DNA of 64,000 nucleotides from Streptomyces sp. NBC_00250 (GTDB lineage: Bacteria; Actinomycetota; Actinomycetes; Streptomycetales; Streptomycetaceae). The notes below the pieces were generated by a model that was not told the origin of the DNA, made no database searches, and saw nothing but the letters and a program-made list of their open reading frames with translations. How positions within the stretch are numbered: position 1 is the first letter of the stretch; each line of letters opens with the position of its first letter. Shown here piece after piece: positions 16,047 through 25,182 of this stretch. Made by a program: the position numbers and the translations under genes. The stretch covers positions 6,821,501 to 6,885,500 of the forward strand of contig NZ_CP108088.1 of the NCBI RefSeq assembly GCF_036192275.1, read 5' to 3'.

Positions 16047-16096
16047 CCACGGGCGGCCGGTGAGCCGATCGCCGCCCGACTGTCAGTGCCGGGTCG

Positions 16097-16102
16097 TACG
16101 GT
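16097..16102 (+). promoter_or_regulatory. -10 element of leaderless uvrB
   Basis: TACGGT, 6 nt before the ATG at 16109; the intervening bases contain no ribosome-binding site. Confidence 0.6.
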
Positions 16103-16108
16103 GGTTGC

Positions 16109-18238
16109 ATGCGGCCCGTTTCCAAGATCGAACGTTCGGTGGCGCCCTTCGAGGTCGTCAGTGAGTACAAGCCCAACGGCGACCAGCCGACAGCCATCGC
16201 CGACCTGGAGCGGCGTATCCGCGCGGGCGAGAAGGACGTCGTGCTCCTCGGTGCCACCGGCACCGGAAAGTCGGCCACCACCGCGTGGATGATCGAGAAG
16301 CTCCAGCGCCCCACCCTGGTGATGGCGCCGAACAAGACCCTGGCCGCCCAGCTGGCGAACGAGTTCCGGGAGCTCCTGCCGAACAACGCGGTGGAGTACT
16401 TCGTCTCGTACTACGACTACTACCAGCCCGAGGCGTACGTGCCGCAGTCGGACACGTACATCGAGAAGGACTCCTCCATCAACGAGGAGGTCGAGCGGCT
16501 CCGCCACTCCGCCACGAACTCCCTGCTCACCCGCAGGGACGTCATCGTCGTCGCCTCCGTCTCCTGCATCTACGGCCTCGGCACGCCCCAGGAGTACGTG
16601 GACCGGATGGTCCCGCTCAAGGTCGGCGAGGAGCTCGACCGCGACCAGCTGCTGCGCCGCTTCGTCGACATCCAGTACACGCGCAACGACCTGGCGTTCA
16701 CCCGCGGTACCTTCCGCGTCCGCGGCGACACCATCGAGATCTTCCCGGTGTACGAGGAGCTCGCCGTCCGCATCGAGATGTTCGGCGACGAGATCGAGGC
16801 CCTCTCCACCCTCCACCCGCTCACCGGCGAGGTCATCAGCGAGGACCGCGAGCTGTACGTGTTCCCCGCCAGCCACTACGTCGCCGGCCCCGAGCGCATG
16901 GAGCGCGCGGTCAACGACATCGAGCGGGAGCTGGAGGGCCGCCTCGCCGAGCTCGACAAGCAGGGCAAGCACCTGGAGTCCCAGCGCCTGCGCATGCGGA
17001 CCACGTACGACCTGGAGATGATGCGCCAGATCGGGTCCTGCTCCGGCATCGAGAACTACTCGATGCACTTCGACGGCCGCGACCCCGGCTCCGCGCCCAA
17101 CACCCTCATCGACTACTTCCCCGAGGACTTCCTCCTCGTCATCGACGAGTCGCACGTCACCGTGCCACAGATCGGCGCCATGTACGAGGGCGACGCCTCC
17201 CGCAAGCGGACCCTGGTCGACCACGGCTTCCGGCTGCCGTCCGCCCTCGACAACCGCCCGCTGAAGTGGGAGGAGTTCCAGGAGCGCATCGGCCAGACCG
17301 TCTACCTCTCCGCGACCCCCGGCACGTACGAACTCTCGCGCGGCGACGGCTTCGTCGAGCAGATCATCCGCCCCACCGGACTCGTCGACCCCGAGGTCGT
17401 CGTGAAGCCCACCGAGGGCCAGATCGACGACCTGGTCCACGAGATCCGGCTGCGCACCGAGCGCGACGAGCGGGTCCTCGTCACCACCCTCACCAAGAAG
17501 ATGGCCGAGGACCTCACCGACTACTTCCTGGAGCTCGGCATCCAGGTGCGCTATCTGCACAGCGACGTCGACACCCTGCGCCGCATCGAGCTGCTGCGCG
17601 AGCTGCGCGCCGGTGAGTACGACGTCCTCGTCGGCATCAACCTCCTCCGCGAGGGCCTCGACCTCCCCGAGGTGTCCCTCGTCGCCATCCTCGACGCCGA
17701 CAAGCAGGGCTTCCTGCGCTCCGGGACGTCCCTGATCCAGACGATCGGCCGAGCCGCGCGAAACGTCTCGGGCCAGGTCCACATGTACGCGGACCGGATC
17801 ACCCCGGCGATGGAGCAGGCCATCGACGAGACCAACCGTCGCCGCGAGAAGCAGATCGCGTACAACACCGAGAACGGCATCGACCCGCAGCCGCTCCGGA
17901 AGAAGATCAACGACATCGTCGCGACCATCGCGCGCGAGGAGATCGACACCGAGGAGCTCCTCGGCAGCGGCTACCGCCAGGGCAAGGAGGGCAAGGGCGC
18001 CAAGGCCCCCGTCCCCTCCCTCGCCGCGCACGGCGTCAAGGGCAAGGGCAAGGCCGGCTCGACTGTCGAACTCGGCGACCGGCCCGCCACCGAACTGGCC
18101 GCGATCATCGAGGAGATGACCGACCGGATGCGCGCCGCCGCCGCCGAGCTGCAGTTCGAGGTGGCCGCCCGGCTCCGCGACGAAGTGGGAGAGCTGAAGA
18201 AGGAGTTGCGCCAGATGAAGGAGGCGGGACTCGCCTGA
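16109..18238 (+). CDS. uvrB: UvrABC excision nuclease subunit B
   Basis: 709 aa. Damage-verifying helicase-like subunit of nucleotide excision repair. Walker A GATGTGKS at residues 48-55, the beta-hairpin region [12 protein letters not shown], the DEAD-type box VIDESH, the helicase motif SATPGTYE, motif [10 protein letters not shown] and a C-terminal UVR domain ([24 protein letters not shown]) that contacts UvrC. A 40-residue Gly/Lys-rich linker separates the helicase core from the UVR domain. Predicted leaderless. A CGAACGTTCG palindrome just inside the gene has the wrong spacing for a LexA box. Confidence 0.97.
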   Translation: MRPVSKIERSVAPFEVVSEYKPNGDQPTAIADLERRIRAGEKDVVLLGATGTGKSATTAWMIEKLQRPTLVMAPNKTLAAQLANEFRELLPNNAVEYFVSYYDYYQPEAYVPQSDTYIEKDSSINEEVERLRHSATNSLLTRRDVIVVASVSCIYGLGTPQEYVDRMVPLKVGEELDRDQLLRRFVDIQYTRNDLAFTRGTFRVRGDTIEIFPVYEELAVRIEMFGDEIEALSTLHPLTGEVISEDRELYVFPASHYVAGPERMERAVNDIERELEGRLAELDKQGKHLESQRLRMRTTYDLEMMRQIGSCSGIENYSMHFDGRDPGSAPNTLIDYFPEDFLLVIDESHVTVPQIGAMYEGDASRKRTLVDHGFRLPSALDNRPLKWEEFQERIGQTVYLSATPGTYELSRGDGFVEQIIRPTGLVDPEVVVKPTEGQIDDLVHEIRLRTERDERVLVTTLTKKMAEDLTDYFLELGIQVRYLHSDVDTLRRIELLRELRAGEYDVLVGINLLREGLDLPEVSLVAILDADKQGFLRSGTSLIQTIGRAARNVSGQVHMYADRITPAMEQAIDETNRRREKQIAYNTENGIDPQPLRKKINDIVATIAREEIDTEELLGSGYRQGKEGKGAKAPVPSLAAHGVKGKGKAGSTVELGDRPATELAAIIEEMTDRMRAAAAELQFEVAARLRDEVGELKKELRQMKEAGLA

Positions 18239-18255
18239 CCGGACAGGTCCGGCGC

Positions 18256-18296
18256 GCGGTCCGGTGTGTTGCAAGACCGACACAAAACCGGACCGC
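18256..18296. terminator. Hairpin after uvrB
   Basis: Arms GCGGTCCGGT and ACCGGACCGC pair perfectly; GTGT/ACAC extends the stem inward. No T-run. Confidence 0.6.
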
Positions 18297-18322
18297 ACCT
18301 CCGCGGTGTCCGTCGCGCTGCG

Positions 18323-18328
18323 TAGGGT
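18323..18328 (+). promoter_or_regulatory. -10 element upstream of terD
   Basis: TAGGGT about 60 nt before the GTG at 18391; gives a leader of ~55 nt carrying the RBS GAGAGGGG. Confidence 0.4.
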
Positions 18329-18390
18329 GCTCGACAACCGCACGCACCGGAACAGCGGGCGCGGGGAACGCCAACGAGAGGGGAAAACGC

Positions 18391-18969
18391 GTGTCGGTCA
18401 ATATGACCAAAGGTCAGGCCATCAGCCTGGAGAAGCAGGGCGGGGGCAGCCTCACCCAGGTGCGGATGGGGCTCGGCTGGCAGGCGGCACCGCGCCGCGG
18501 TCTCTTCGGCAAGCGCACGCAGGAGATCGACCTGGACGCCTCGGCCGTCCTCTTCGCGGACAAGCAGCCGGTCGACGTGGTCTTCTTCCGTCACCTGGTC
18601 AGCGATGACGGCTCGGTCAAGCACACCGGCGACAACCTCGTCGGCGGCGCCGGCCAGGGCGGGGACGACGAGGCGATCCTCGTCGACCTCCAGCGGGTCC
18701 CGGTCCACATCGACCAGATCGTCTTCACGGTGAACTCCTTCACCGGCCAGACGTTCCAGGAGGTGCAGAACGCCTTCTGCCGGATCGTCGACGAGACGAA
18801 CGGCCAGGAGCTCGCGCGCTACACCCTCGACGGCGGCGGCAACTACACCGCGCAGATCATGGCGAAGGTGCACCGGGTCGGCTCCGGCTGGCAGATGACC
18901 GCCCTGGGCAACCCGGCCAACGGCCGCACCTTCCAGGACCTGATGCCCGCGATCCTGCCGCACCTGTAG
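18391..18969 (+). CDS. TerD-family stress protein
   Basis: 192 aa single TerD domain, a calcium-binding beta-sandwich of the tellurium-resistance/general stress family. The core VKHTGDNLVGGAGQGGDDEAILVDL holds the two acidic calcium-binding loops; IDQIVFTVNSFTGQTFQEVQNAFCRIVD and the GLGW near the N-terminus are family hallmarks. GTG start at 18391 with GAGAGGGG 8 nt upstream. Followed by a second, larger TerD-type gene and terC, forming a ter cluster between uvrB and uvrA. Confidence 0.93.
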   Translation: MSVNMTKGQAISLEKQGGGSLTQVRMGLGWQAAPRRGLFGKRTQEIDLDASAVLFADKQPVDVVFFRHLVSDDGSVKHTGDNLVGGAGQGGDDEAILVDLQRVPVHIDQIVFTVNSFTGQTFQEVQNAFCRIVDETNGQELARYTLDGGGNYTAQIMAKVHRVGSGWQMTALGNPANGRTFQDLMPAILPHL

Positions 18970-18992
18970 GCAGGCCCGCGCAGCACGCACCC

Positions 18993-19027
18993 ACAGCTCC
19001 CGGAGGCAGCAGGCCACCGGGAGCTGT
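18993..19027. terminator. Hairpin between the two TerD-type genes
   Basis: Perfect 11-bp stem ACAGCTCCCGG/CCGGGAGCTGT with a 13-nt loop. Suggests separate transcription or attenuation of the downstream gene. Confidence 0.6.
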
Positions 19028-19103
19028 CCCGCATGATCCGCACGATCCGCTTCACCCGCACACCGCTTGATCCGCGCCGGGAAACGCTGAGGGGACAGAG
19101 TCG

Positions 19104-21011
19104 ATGACGGCCGAGCTGGTCCGGGGGCAGAACCACCCCCTGCCCGACACCCGACTGGAGATCCGGGTGTCGGCCGGTCACCCTGTTCTCGCCGGAGCCA
19201 CCCTCGGCGACGAACAGGGCAGAGTTCCGGGCGTGGAGTGGATCGCCCACCCCGGCGCACCCTCACTGCCCGGCGTCGACGTCCCCGCGCGGGCGGCCGC
19301 CGACCACCGCCTCACCGTCGACCTGGACGCCGTCCCCGGCGCCGTCCACCGCGTCTCGGTCCTCCTCGCACTGCCCGGGCCGCGCGCCGGCGGAGCCGCC
19401 CGCTTCGGAACGGTCGCCGCCCCCTTCGTAGCTGTGGCGGGCCCGGACGGCGCCGAGATCGCCACCTTCACGATCACCGGGCTCGACAGCGAGTCCGCCG
19501 TCGTCGCCCTGGAGCTCTACCGGCGCCAGGGCACCTGGAAGGTCCGCGCCATGGGCCAGGGGTACGAGGGCGGGCTCGCCGCCCTCCTCGGCGACCAGGG
19601 CCTGGAACGCCCCGCCGACCTGGCCGCGTCCATCCTGGAGACGGTCGCGCCGGAGCCCACCGCCCAGGCGCAGCACGTCCCCGAGGCGGAGCGCGTACGC
19701 CACACGGCGCCGGTGACCGCCCAGGACCCGGCCCCGACCACCCCGGTGCCCACTCCCGCCCAGGGGACCGGACCGGCCGTCGGCGGCCCCGTCGACTACT
19801 CCCACCCCCGCCGCCGGCCTGCCGCGCCCGCTCCCGAAGCCCCGCCCCAGTACCCGTCCCAGCCCCCGCAGGGTCCGCCCACCCCGGTCGCCGGGGACGC
19901 GTCGGGCTGGTCCATGGAGGAGCGCCTGTACAACCAGGTGTGGGGCATGTTCGAGGACCTGGCCCGTACCGCCGCGGCCTACCGCAGCGCCTGCGACTTC
20001 GCCGAGTCCCGGCTCGACCGGGAGCTCGACGAGACCCTCTCCGACTACCGCGCCCGCGCCGACGGAGCCAACGACGCCGCGCGCGCCGCCGCCCGCGCCC
20101 GGCACGACGAGCTGGTGGAGCGGGCCCAGGAGGTCCTCGACCGGGACCTCGCCCAGCTCGCGGCCGAGTCCGAGGTCGTCGAGCCCGCCCTGCCCGCCGC
20201 CTACGCCCGCTGGGACAACCCCGTCTGGCACGGCTACCGCGTCCCGGTCGAGGATCCGATGGCGGTCCGGCTCGGTGACCTCCACCTCCCCGAGGGGGCC
20301 GATCTGCGGATCCCCATGCTCGTCCGGCTGCCGCTGGAGCGCGGGCTCTGGGTGGACAGCGGCCGAGGCCGCTCCGAGGCCGCCGGTCTCCTCGACGAGA
20401 TCGAACTGCGACGGCTGGCCCTGGACTGTGCGGTCGCGCACACGGCCCGGCTGCTCGCGGCGCACCCGGCGGGCGAGTTCACCGTCCATGTCGTCGACCC
20501 GGCCGGTGCGGGCGACGCCGCGCTCGCGCCGCTCGTGGAGACGGGCGTCCTCGCGGCCCCGCCGGCCCGGGGCGCGGCCGGGGTCTCGGCGGTGCTGGAG
20601 CAGCTCACCGAGCGGGTCGACCTGCTGCAGATGGCGGCCAGGGCCGGGGCCGCCGACGCCCTGCCGCCCGGTCTGGACGCGGCCCGGCAGCTGCTGCTCG
20701 TGCACGACTTCCCGCACGGTTTCGACGACCGGGCGGTCACCCGGCTCCGGTACCTCGCCGACGAGGGCCCGTCGGTCGGCGTCCATCTGCTGATGGTGGC
20801 GGACCGGGAGGACGCGTCCGCGTACGGACCGCTGCTCGACCCGCTGTGGCGGTCGCTGCTGCGGCTCACGCCCGTCCCTGACGACCACCTCGCCGATCCA
20901 TGGGTCGGCCATGCCTGGTCCTACGAGCCGCCGATGCTCCCGCCCGGCAGCGGGGTGCTCCGGCAGGTCCTCGCGCAGGTGGCGGCCGCTCGTCATGGAA
21001 AGCGGCCCTGA
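19104..21011 (+). CDS. TerD-like domain fused to coiled coil and degenerate FtsK-like ATPase
   Basis: 635 aa. Residues 1-~170 are a diverged TerD domain (LTVDLDAVPGAVHRVSVLLAL; ALELYRRQGTWKVRAMGQGYEGGLAALL) that lacks the GDNL and GDDE calcium loops. Residues ~190-275 are a Pro-rich linker. Residues ~285-380 are a charged helical region, probably coiled coil. Residues ~385-635 follow the FtsK/HerA ATPase plan: IPMLVRLPLERGLWVDSGRGRSEAAGLLDE occupies the Walker A place but has no GKS/T, and QLLLVHDFP occupies the Walker B place with a late LLMVADRED. I infer an inactive or altered ATPase scaffold of the Ter stress system. RBS GAGGGGA lies upstream of the ATG. Confidence 0.72.
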   Translation: MTAELVRGQNHPLPDTRLEIRVSAGHPVLAGATLGDEQGRVPGVEWIAHPGAPSLPGVDVPARAAADHRLTVDLDAVPGAVHRVSVLLALPGPRAGGAARFGTVAAPFVAVAGPDGAEIATFTITGLDSESAVVALELYRRQGTWKVRAMGQGYEGGLAALLGDQGLERPADLAASILETVAPEPTAQAQHVPEAERVRHTAPVTAQDPAPTTPVPTPAQGTGPAVGGPVDYSHPRRRPAAPAPEAPPQYPSQPPQGPPTPVAGDASGWSMEERLYNQVWGMFEDLARTAAAYRSACDFAESRLDRELDETLSDYRARADGANDAARAAARARHDELVERAQEVLDRDLAQLAAESEVVEPALPAAYARWDNPVWHGYRVPVEDPMAVRLGDLHLPEGADLRIPMLVRLPLERGLWVDSGRGRSEAAGLLDEIELRRLALDCAVAHTARLLAAHPAGEFTVHVVDPAGAGDAALAPLVETGVLAAPPARGAAGVSAVLEQLTERVDLLQMAARAGAADALPPGLDAARQLLLVHDFPHGFDDRAVTRLRYLADEGPSVGVHLLMVADREDASAYGPLLDPLWRSLLRLTPVPDDHLADPWVGHAWSYEPPMLPPGSGVLRQVLAQVAAARHGKRP

Positions 21012-21051
21012 CGTCCCTGACCTGCACTCTTGGGAGCTCTTTACCCTCTCC

Positions 21052-21081
21052 TTTACCTTCTCTTGGTCTTTCGGGTAGTCT
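21052..21081 (+). promoter_or_regulatory. Promoter of the terC riboswitch transcript
   Basis: -35 TTTACC (21052-21057), 18-nt spacer, -10 TAGTCT (21076-21081). Predicted start at ~21088, just before the riboswitch. Confidence 0.6.
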
Positions 21082-21088
21082 TTCCGGT

Positions 21089-21209
21089 GCGGAGGGGAGT
21101 ACTCCCCATGCGCGACGTACCCGTCAATACGGACGGATCCCCAGTGATCCGATCCCGGGGCGTCGGCCCGGCGGCGATCGTCCGTCGCCCGGGTGGAAGA
21201 GACCTCCGG
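21089..21209 (+). ncRNA. yybP-ykoY manganese riboswitch upstream of terC
   Basis: The 5' part reads GGAGGGGAGTA (21091-21101) and the 3' part GGAAGAGACCTCC (21195-21207), which pair GGAGG with CCTCC to close helix P1 and supply the conserved GGGGAGTA and AGACC loop elements of the family. The middle has CGTCAATACG (21122-21131), near-identical to the internal conserved segment of known members, and a long GC stem (CCCGGGGCG... CGCCCGGG). yybP-ykoY riboswitches sense Mn2+ and typically control TerC-family or P-type ATPase genes; here terC follows 45 nt later. A promoter -10 (TAGTCT) lies just upstream. Confidence 0.85.
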
Positions 21210-21252
21210 CAGCGACGACGCTGATCAGTAGCCGTACGACGCCGGAGGCGCA

Positions 21253-22296
21253 GTGGACGTTTCAATGACCCTTTGGGTACTGACCATTCTCGGTCTGGGT
21301 GCCCTGATCGGTGCCGACTTCTTCATCGGGCGCAAGCCCCATGACGTGTCGGTCAAGGAAGCCGGAATCTGGACGATCGTCTGGATCGTCCTGGCCGGAC
21401 TCTTCGGACTCGGCCTGCTGTTCTTCGGCAACGCCCAGGCGTCCGGCGAGTTCTTCGCCGGCTACATCACCGAGAAGTCGCTCAGTGTCGACAACCTCTT
21501 CGTCTTCGTCCTGATCATGGCGAAGTTCGCGGTCCCCTCCCACCTCCAGCAGCGCGTGCTGCTCGTGGGCGTGGTGATCGCCCTGGTGCTCCGCACGATC
21601 TTCATCGCCGCGGGCGCCGCGGTCATCGCGAACTTCTCCTGGGTCTTCTACATCTTCGGCGCGTTCCTGATCTACACCGCCTGGAAGCTCATCCAGGAGG
21701 CGCGCGCCGACGAGGACGAGGACGACTGGGAGGAGAACCGTCTCCTCAAGAGCGTCGAGAAGAAGTTCGGCGTCGCCGACCGGTACCACGGCACCAAGCT
21801 GTTCATCCGGAGCAACGGCAAGCGGATCATGACCCCGCTGATGGTCGTCATGCTTGCCATCGGCACCACCGACATCCTCTTCGCCCTCGACTCCATCCCG
21901 GCGATCTTCGGCCTCACCCAGGACCCGTACATCGTCTTCACCGCCAACGCCTTCGCCCTCATGGGTCTGCGACAGCTGTACTTCCTGATCGGCGGCCTGC
22001 TCAAGAAGCTGGTCCACCTCAGCTACGGCCTGTCGGTGATCCTCGGCTTCATCGGCGTCAAGCTCGTGCTGCACGCCCTGCACGAGTCCGGGGTGCACGT
22101 CCCGGAGATCTCCATCCCGTTCTCTCTCGCCGTCATCGGCGGTGTCCTGGTCGTCACCACGATCACCAGCCTGATCGCCTCCAAGAGGCAGGCGGCGCGG
22201 GACGCGGCCGCCGGCGTGACCGAGGCCGAGAGTGTGACCGGCGCCGAGGGCGCGACCGACGTCGACGACGCCAAGAAGGACAGCATCGGCGCCTGA
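21253..22296 (+). CDS. terC: TerC-family membrane protein, putative manganese exporter
   Basis: 347 aa, about nine membrane helices. GADFFIGRKPHDVS, SVDNLFVFVLIM and ALDSIPAIFGLTQDPYIVFTANAFALMGLRQLYF are TerC signatures with the conserved acidic residues in the membrane. TerC proteins of the MeeF/MeeY/Alx type efflux Mn2+, often to metallate exported enzymes. GTG start at 21253 with GGAGG 4 nt upstream; an ATG at 21265 is possible. Its leader holds a yybP-ykoY riboswitch, so expression should rise with manganese. Charged cytoplasmic loop (ARADEDEDDWEENRLL) in the middle. C-terminal acidic tail. Confidence 0.93.
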   Translation: MDVSMTLWVLTILGLGALIGADFFIGRKPHDVSVKEAGIWTIVWIVLAGLFGLGLLFFGNAQASGEFFAGYITEKSLSVDNLFVFVLIMAKFAVPSHLQQRVLLVGVVIALVLRTIFIAAGAAVIANFSWVFYIFGAFLIYTAWKLIQEARADEDEDDWEENRLLKSVEKKFGVADRYHGTKLFIRSNGKRIMTPLMVVMLAIGTTDILFALDSIPAIFGLTQDPYIVFTANAFALMGLRQLYFLIGGLLKKLVHLSYGLSVILGFIGVKLVLHALHESGVHVPEISIPFSLAVIGGVLVVTTITSLIASKRQAARDAAAGVTEAESVTGAEGATDVDDAKKDSIGA

Positions 22297-22331
22297 CACG
22301 CCTGACACGCCATGGAGATGGCACAAGCTAT

Positions 22332-22370
22332 GGCGACGGCCGGCCGGGGACTCCCCGGCCGGCCGTCGCC
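22332..22370. terminator. Perfect 18-bp hairpin between convergent terC and MFS gene
   Basis: Arms 22332-22349 and 22353-22370 are exactly complementary with a 3-nt loop ACT. No T-run; likely a bidirectional terminator. Confidence 0.75.
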
Positions 22371-22383
22371 GTGTCACCGTCTC

Positions 22384-23715
22384 TCAGGCCGAGGCGGGTT
22401 CGAGTTCCGCCGGCTGCCCGGCCTTGACCGGCCGGGTCTCCGGGAGCAGGGCGAAGCAGCCGAGGCTGACCAGGGCGACCACGGTCAGATAGGCCGCGAC
22501 GCCCCATGGCGGACCCGAACCGCCGTCGGAGAGGGCGGTGGCGACCAGCGGGGTGAGGGCGCCGCCCAGGACACCGGCGAGGTTGTAGCCGACGGCGGCC
22601 CCGGTGCAGCGGACGCGGGGCTCGTACAGCTCCGGGAGATACGCGGCCACCACCGCGAACATGGTGATGAAGGCGAGCAGCGCCCCCAGGAAGCCCAGGA
22701 ACATCAGGAACGGGCGCGCCGTGTGCAGCAGCGCCACCATCGGGAACATCCACAGCGCCGAGGCCGCGCACCCCGCCAGACACAGCGGCCTGCGGCCCCA
22801 GCGGTCGGACAGCACCGCGACGAACGGCGTGACCGCACCCTTGATCGCGACCGCCGCCATGACACAGGTCAGCATCACCGTGCTGCTCACCCCGAGCCGC
22901 TCGGTGCCGTAGGCCAGGGCCCAGGTGGAGACCGCGTAGAAGGTCGCGTACCCGACCGCGAGCGCCCCGGCCGTCAGCAGCACGAGCCGCCAGTGGTCGC
23001 GGGCGACCTCGGCCAGCGGAGCGCCCGCGGTCTGCCCGGCCGCGGACAGCTTCTCGAACTGCGGGGTCTCCGCGAGCGAGGAGCGCAGCAGCAGCCCGAC
23101 CGCCGCGAGCAGACCGGCCGCCCAGAACGGCACCCGCCAGCCCCAGGAGCGGAACTCGGCGTCGCTCAGGCCGGCCGAGAGGGCCAGCATCACCCCGTTC
23201 GCCAGGAGGAAGCCGATCGACGGGCCGATCTGCGGGAAGCTCGACCAGAGCGCGCGGCGGTTCTCCGGGGCGTGCTCGGCGGTGAGCAGGACGGCCCCGC
23301 CCCACTCGCCGCCGAGGCCCAGGCCCTGGAGGAAGCGGAGCACGAGCAGCAGTACGGGTGCGGCGATGCCGATCGTCTCGTACGTGGGGACACAGCCCAC
23401 CGCGACCGTGGCGCAGCCGGTCAGGAGCAGCGAGGCGAAGAGGACCGGGCGCCGTCCGTACCGGTCGCCGACATGGCCGAAGAGGACCGAGCCGAGCGGC
23501 CGCGACACGAAGCCGATGGCGAAGGTGCCGAAAGCGGCCAGGGTCCCGGCGAGCGGGGAGAAGGTCGGGAAGAAGAGCGGCCCCAGGACGAGGGCGGCGG
23601 CGGTCCCGTAGACGAAGAAGTCGAAGAACTCGATGGCGGTGCCGACGAGGGAGGCGGCGGCGAGCCGTCCCATCGACGGGGCCCCGGGAGGCGACGGAGG
23701 GTGACTTTGGCGCAT
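22384..23715 (-). CDS. MHS-family MFS transporter (metabolite:H+ symporter)
   Basis: 443 aa, 12 membrane segments. GTAIEFFDFFVYGTAAALV at the start and FGHVGDRYGRRPVL (loop 2-3) plus ALVLGPLFFPTFSPLAG and RFLQGLGLGGEWGGAVLLTAEHAPENRRALWSS are the hallmarks of the ShiA/ProP/KgtP group, which import organic acids or zwitterions with protons. Substrate not predictable. ATG at 23715 with GGAGGGG 12 nt upstream; ATG at 23673 (MGRLAAAS) is also possible. Confidence 0.9.
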   Translation of the reverse strand: MRQSHPPSPPGAPSMGRLAAASLVGTAIEFFDFFVYGTAAALVLGPLFFPTFSPLAGTLAAFGTFAIGFVSRPLGSVLFGHVGDRYGRRPVLFASLLLTGCATVAVGCVPTYETIGIAAPVLLLVLRFLQGLGLGGEWGGAVLLTAEHAPENRRALWSSFPQIGPSIGFLLANGVMLALSAGLSDAEFRSWGWRVPFWAAGLLAAVGLLLRSSLAETPQFEKLSAAGQTAGAPLAEVARDHWRLVLLTAGALAVGYATFYAVSTWALAYGTERLGVSSTVMLTCVMAAVAIKGAVTPFVAVLSDRWGRRPLCLAGCAASALWMFPMVALLHTARPFLMFLGFLGALLAFITMFAVVAAYLPELYEPRVRCTGAAVGYNLAGVLGGALTPLVATALSDGGSGPPWGVAAYLTVVALVSLGCFALLPETRPVKAGQPAELEPASA

Positions 23716-23793
23716 GTCGCGCCAACTACCCCTCCGTCGTCCCGGTTACGGGGGCGTACGGAGGTGCGCAGCTCCGGGGCCGCGCGCCGGGCG

Positions 23794-24450
23794 TCACCAG
23801 CCGCGCTCGCGCCACTCCGCGAGGTGCGGGCGCTCGTCACCGAGCGTGGTGTCCCTGCCGTGGCCCGGATAGATCCAGGACTCGTCCGGCAGGACCTCGA
23901 AGAGCTTGGTCTCCACGTCGTGGATCAGGCTCGCGAAGGCCTTCGGGTCCTTCCAGGTGTTGCCCACCCCGCCGGGGAAGAGGCAGTCGCCGGTGAAGAC
24001 GTGCGGATGGCCGTGCGGGTCGTCGTAGACGAGGGCGATCGAGCCAGGGGTGTGGCCGACCAGGTGCCGGGCGGTCAGCTCGACCCGGCCCACCCGGATC
24101 GTGTCGCCGTCCTCGACGGTCACGTCGGTCGCGACCGGGATGCCCTCCGCGTCGTACGCGCCCGCGTACGTCCGGGCGCCGGTCGCCCCGACCACGTCGG
24201 CGAGCGCCTGCCAGTGGTCGCCGTGCCGGTGGGTGGTGACGACGGCCTTGATGCCGTCGTCACCGATCAGCGTGAGGAGGGTGTCCGCGTCGTTGGCCGC
24301 GTCGATCAGCAGCTGCTCGCCGGTCGCCCGGCAGCGCAGCAGATACGCGTTGTTGTCCATCGGGCCGACCGCGACCTTCGAGATCATCAGGTCCGTCAGC
24401 TCGTGCACGTCCGCCGCCCCGCCGACCTTCACCACTCCGCTGTACGTCAT
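23794..24450 (-). CDS. MBL-fold metallo-hydrolase (glyoxalase II-like)
   Basis: 218 aa. THRHGDHW at residues 73-80 supplies His74, His76, Asp78 and His79; further metal ligands are HTPGS (His) and FTGDCLF (Asp), and YPGHGRDTTLGDERPHL near the end resembles the glyoxalase II/persulfide dioxygenase group. Hydrolysis of an S-acyl or thioester substrate is plausible. Followed on the same strand (upstream) by a mycothiol-dependent enzyme gene, so a mycothiol ester is an attractive substrate (inference). Predicted leaderless: TAGTCT 6 nt before the ATG at 24450. Confidence 0.87.
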   Translation of the reverse strand: MTYSGVVKVGGAADVHELTDLMISKVAVGPMDNNAYLLRCRATGEQLLIDAANDADTLLTLIGDDGIKAVVTTHRHGDHWQALADVVGATGARTYAGAYDAEGIPVATDVTVEDGDTIRVGRVELTARHLVGHTPGSIALVYDDPHGHPHVFTGDCLFPGGVGNTWKDPKAFASLIHDVETKLFEVLPDESWIYPGHGRDTTLGDERPHLAEWRERGW

Positions 24451-24456
24451 GGCCTC

Positions 24457-24462
24457 AGACTA
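24457..24462 (-). promoter_or_regulatory. -10 element of leaderless MBL-hydrolase gene
   Basis: TAGTCT on the minus strand, 6 nt before the ATG at 24450. Confidence 0.6.
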
Positions 24463-24485
24463 GCCCCGGGGAGTGACAGCGGCGG

Positions 24486-25169
24486 CTACAGCGGCGGAAG
24501 CTCCGGCAGGGGGCCGCCCTCGGTCTTCAGGGTGGAGCCGTCGCGGCGGCCGGCGAGCCAGCCGAGGAACTCGGTGGCCGGGCCCATGACGGAGATGCCG
24601 CCGGACGTGCCGCCGGTGGTCCAGCCCCGCCCGTCATCGGCCCGCAGGACGGTCGCGGGGACGCTCTCCAGACCCTTGAAGCGCTCGGTCAGGAAGTCGA
24701 TCTCGCGCTGGACGAACTCCTCCGGCAGGTCCTCCAGCTCATGGCCGACGCCCAGGTCGACGTGGTGCAGGGCGACCTCCACCCAGCGCCGGAACGGGAT
24801 GCGGGAGGCGCTGTCCGTGACGCCGTTGCGGAGCTCGACCGTACGACTCCAGTCGGCGGGCTCGGCGCCCGCGGCCTGGAACCGGTCGGCGGTTTCGCGC
24901 AGGTCGGCGAGCTGGACGTCGAGCGGGCGGCCGGAGTCGCGCTCGATGTCGGCGTCGCGGGTCGCGGCGTCCGCGTACATGGGTCGGCCCTGGAGGACGT
25001 TCACCAGGGCGTCGGCGTTGCGGGCGACGTGGGCGAGCACGTGGCCGCGGGTCCAGCCGGGAAGCCGTGACGGCTCGGCCGCCGCCGCGTTGTCCAGGGA
25101 AGCGGCCGCGTTCAGCAGCCTCTCGGTCGCTTCGCGTACGTGAGCAAGGTCGCGTTCGTGGTCGATCAT
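24486..25169 (-). CDS. Maleylpyruvate isomerase-family, mycothiol-dependent enzyme
   Basis: 227 aa. The N-terminus ([22 protein letters not shown]...[27 protein letters not shown]) is the DinB-like four-helix bundle with the metal-binding His of [26 protein letters not shown] supplies the second His pair. This is the TIGR03083 group of actinobacterial enzymes that use mycothiol and divalent metal. The reaction may be a cis-trans isomerisation or thiol transfer. The ATG at 25169 is fixed by TAGGGT 7 nt upstream. 35 bp from the MBL hydrolase gene downstream. Confidence 0.85.
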   Translation of the reverse strand: MIDHERDLAHVREATERLLNAAASLDNAAAAEPSRLPGWTRGHVLAHVARNADALVNVLQGRPMYADAATRDADIERDSGRPLDVQLADLRETADRFQAAGAEPADWSRTVELRNGVTDSASRIPFRRWVEVALHHVDLGVGHELEDLPEEFVQREIDFLTERFKGLESVPATVLRADDGRGWTTGGTSGGISVMGPATEFLGWLAGRRDGSTLKTEGGPLPELPPL

Positions 25170-25176
25170 GGCGCCG

Positions 25177-25182
25177 ACCCTA
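25177..25182 (-). promoter_or_regulatory. -10 element of leaderless mycothiol-enzyme gene
   Basis: TAGGGT on the minus strand, 7 nt before the ATG at 25169. Confidence 0.6.

Noticed and set aside
16129..16138. CGAACGTTCG palindrome inside uvrB, looks like a LexA/SOS box
   Set aside because: The LexA consensus needs GAAC and GTTC separated by four bases; here they are directly adjacent, and the site is within the coding region downstream of the start.
21030..21224. Possible small gene (64 codons) in the terC leader
   Set aside because: It overlaps the riboswitch and promoter and has no ribosome-binding site or conserved protein features.
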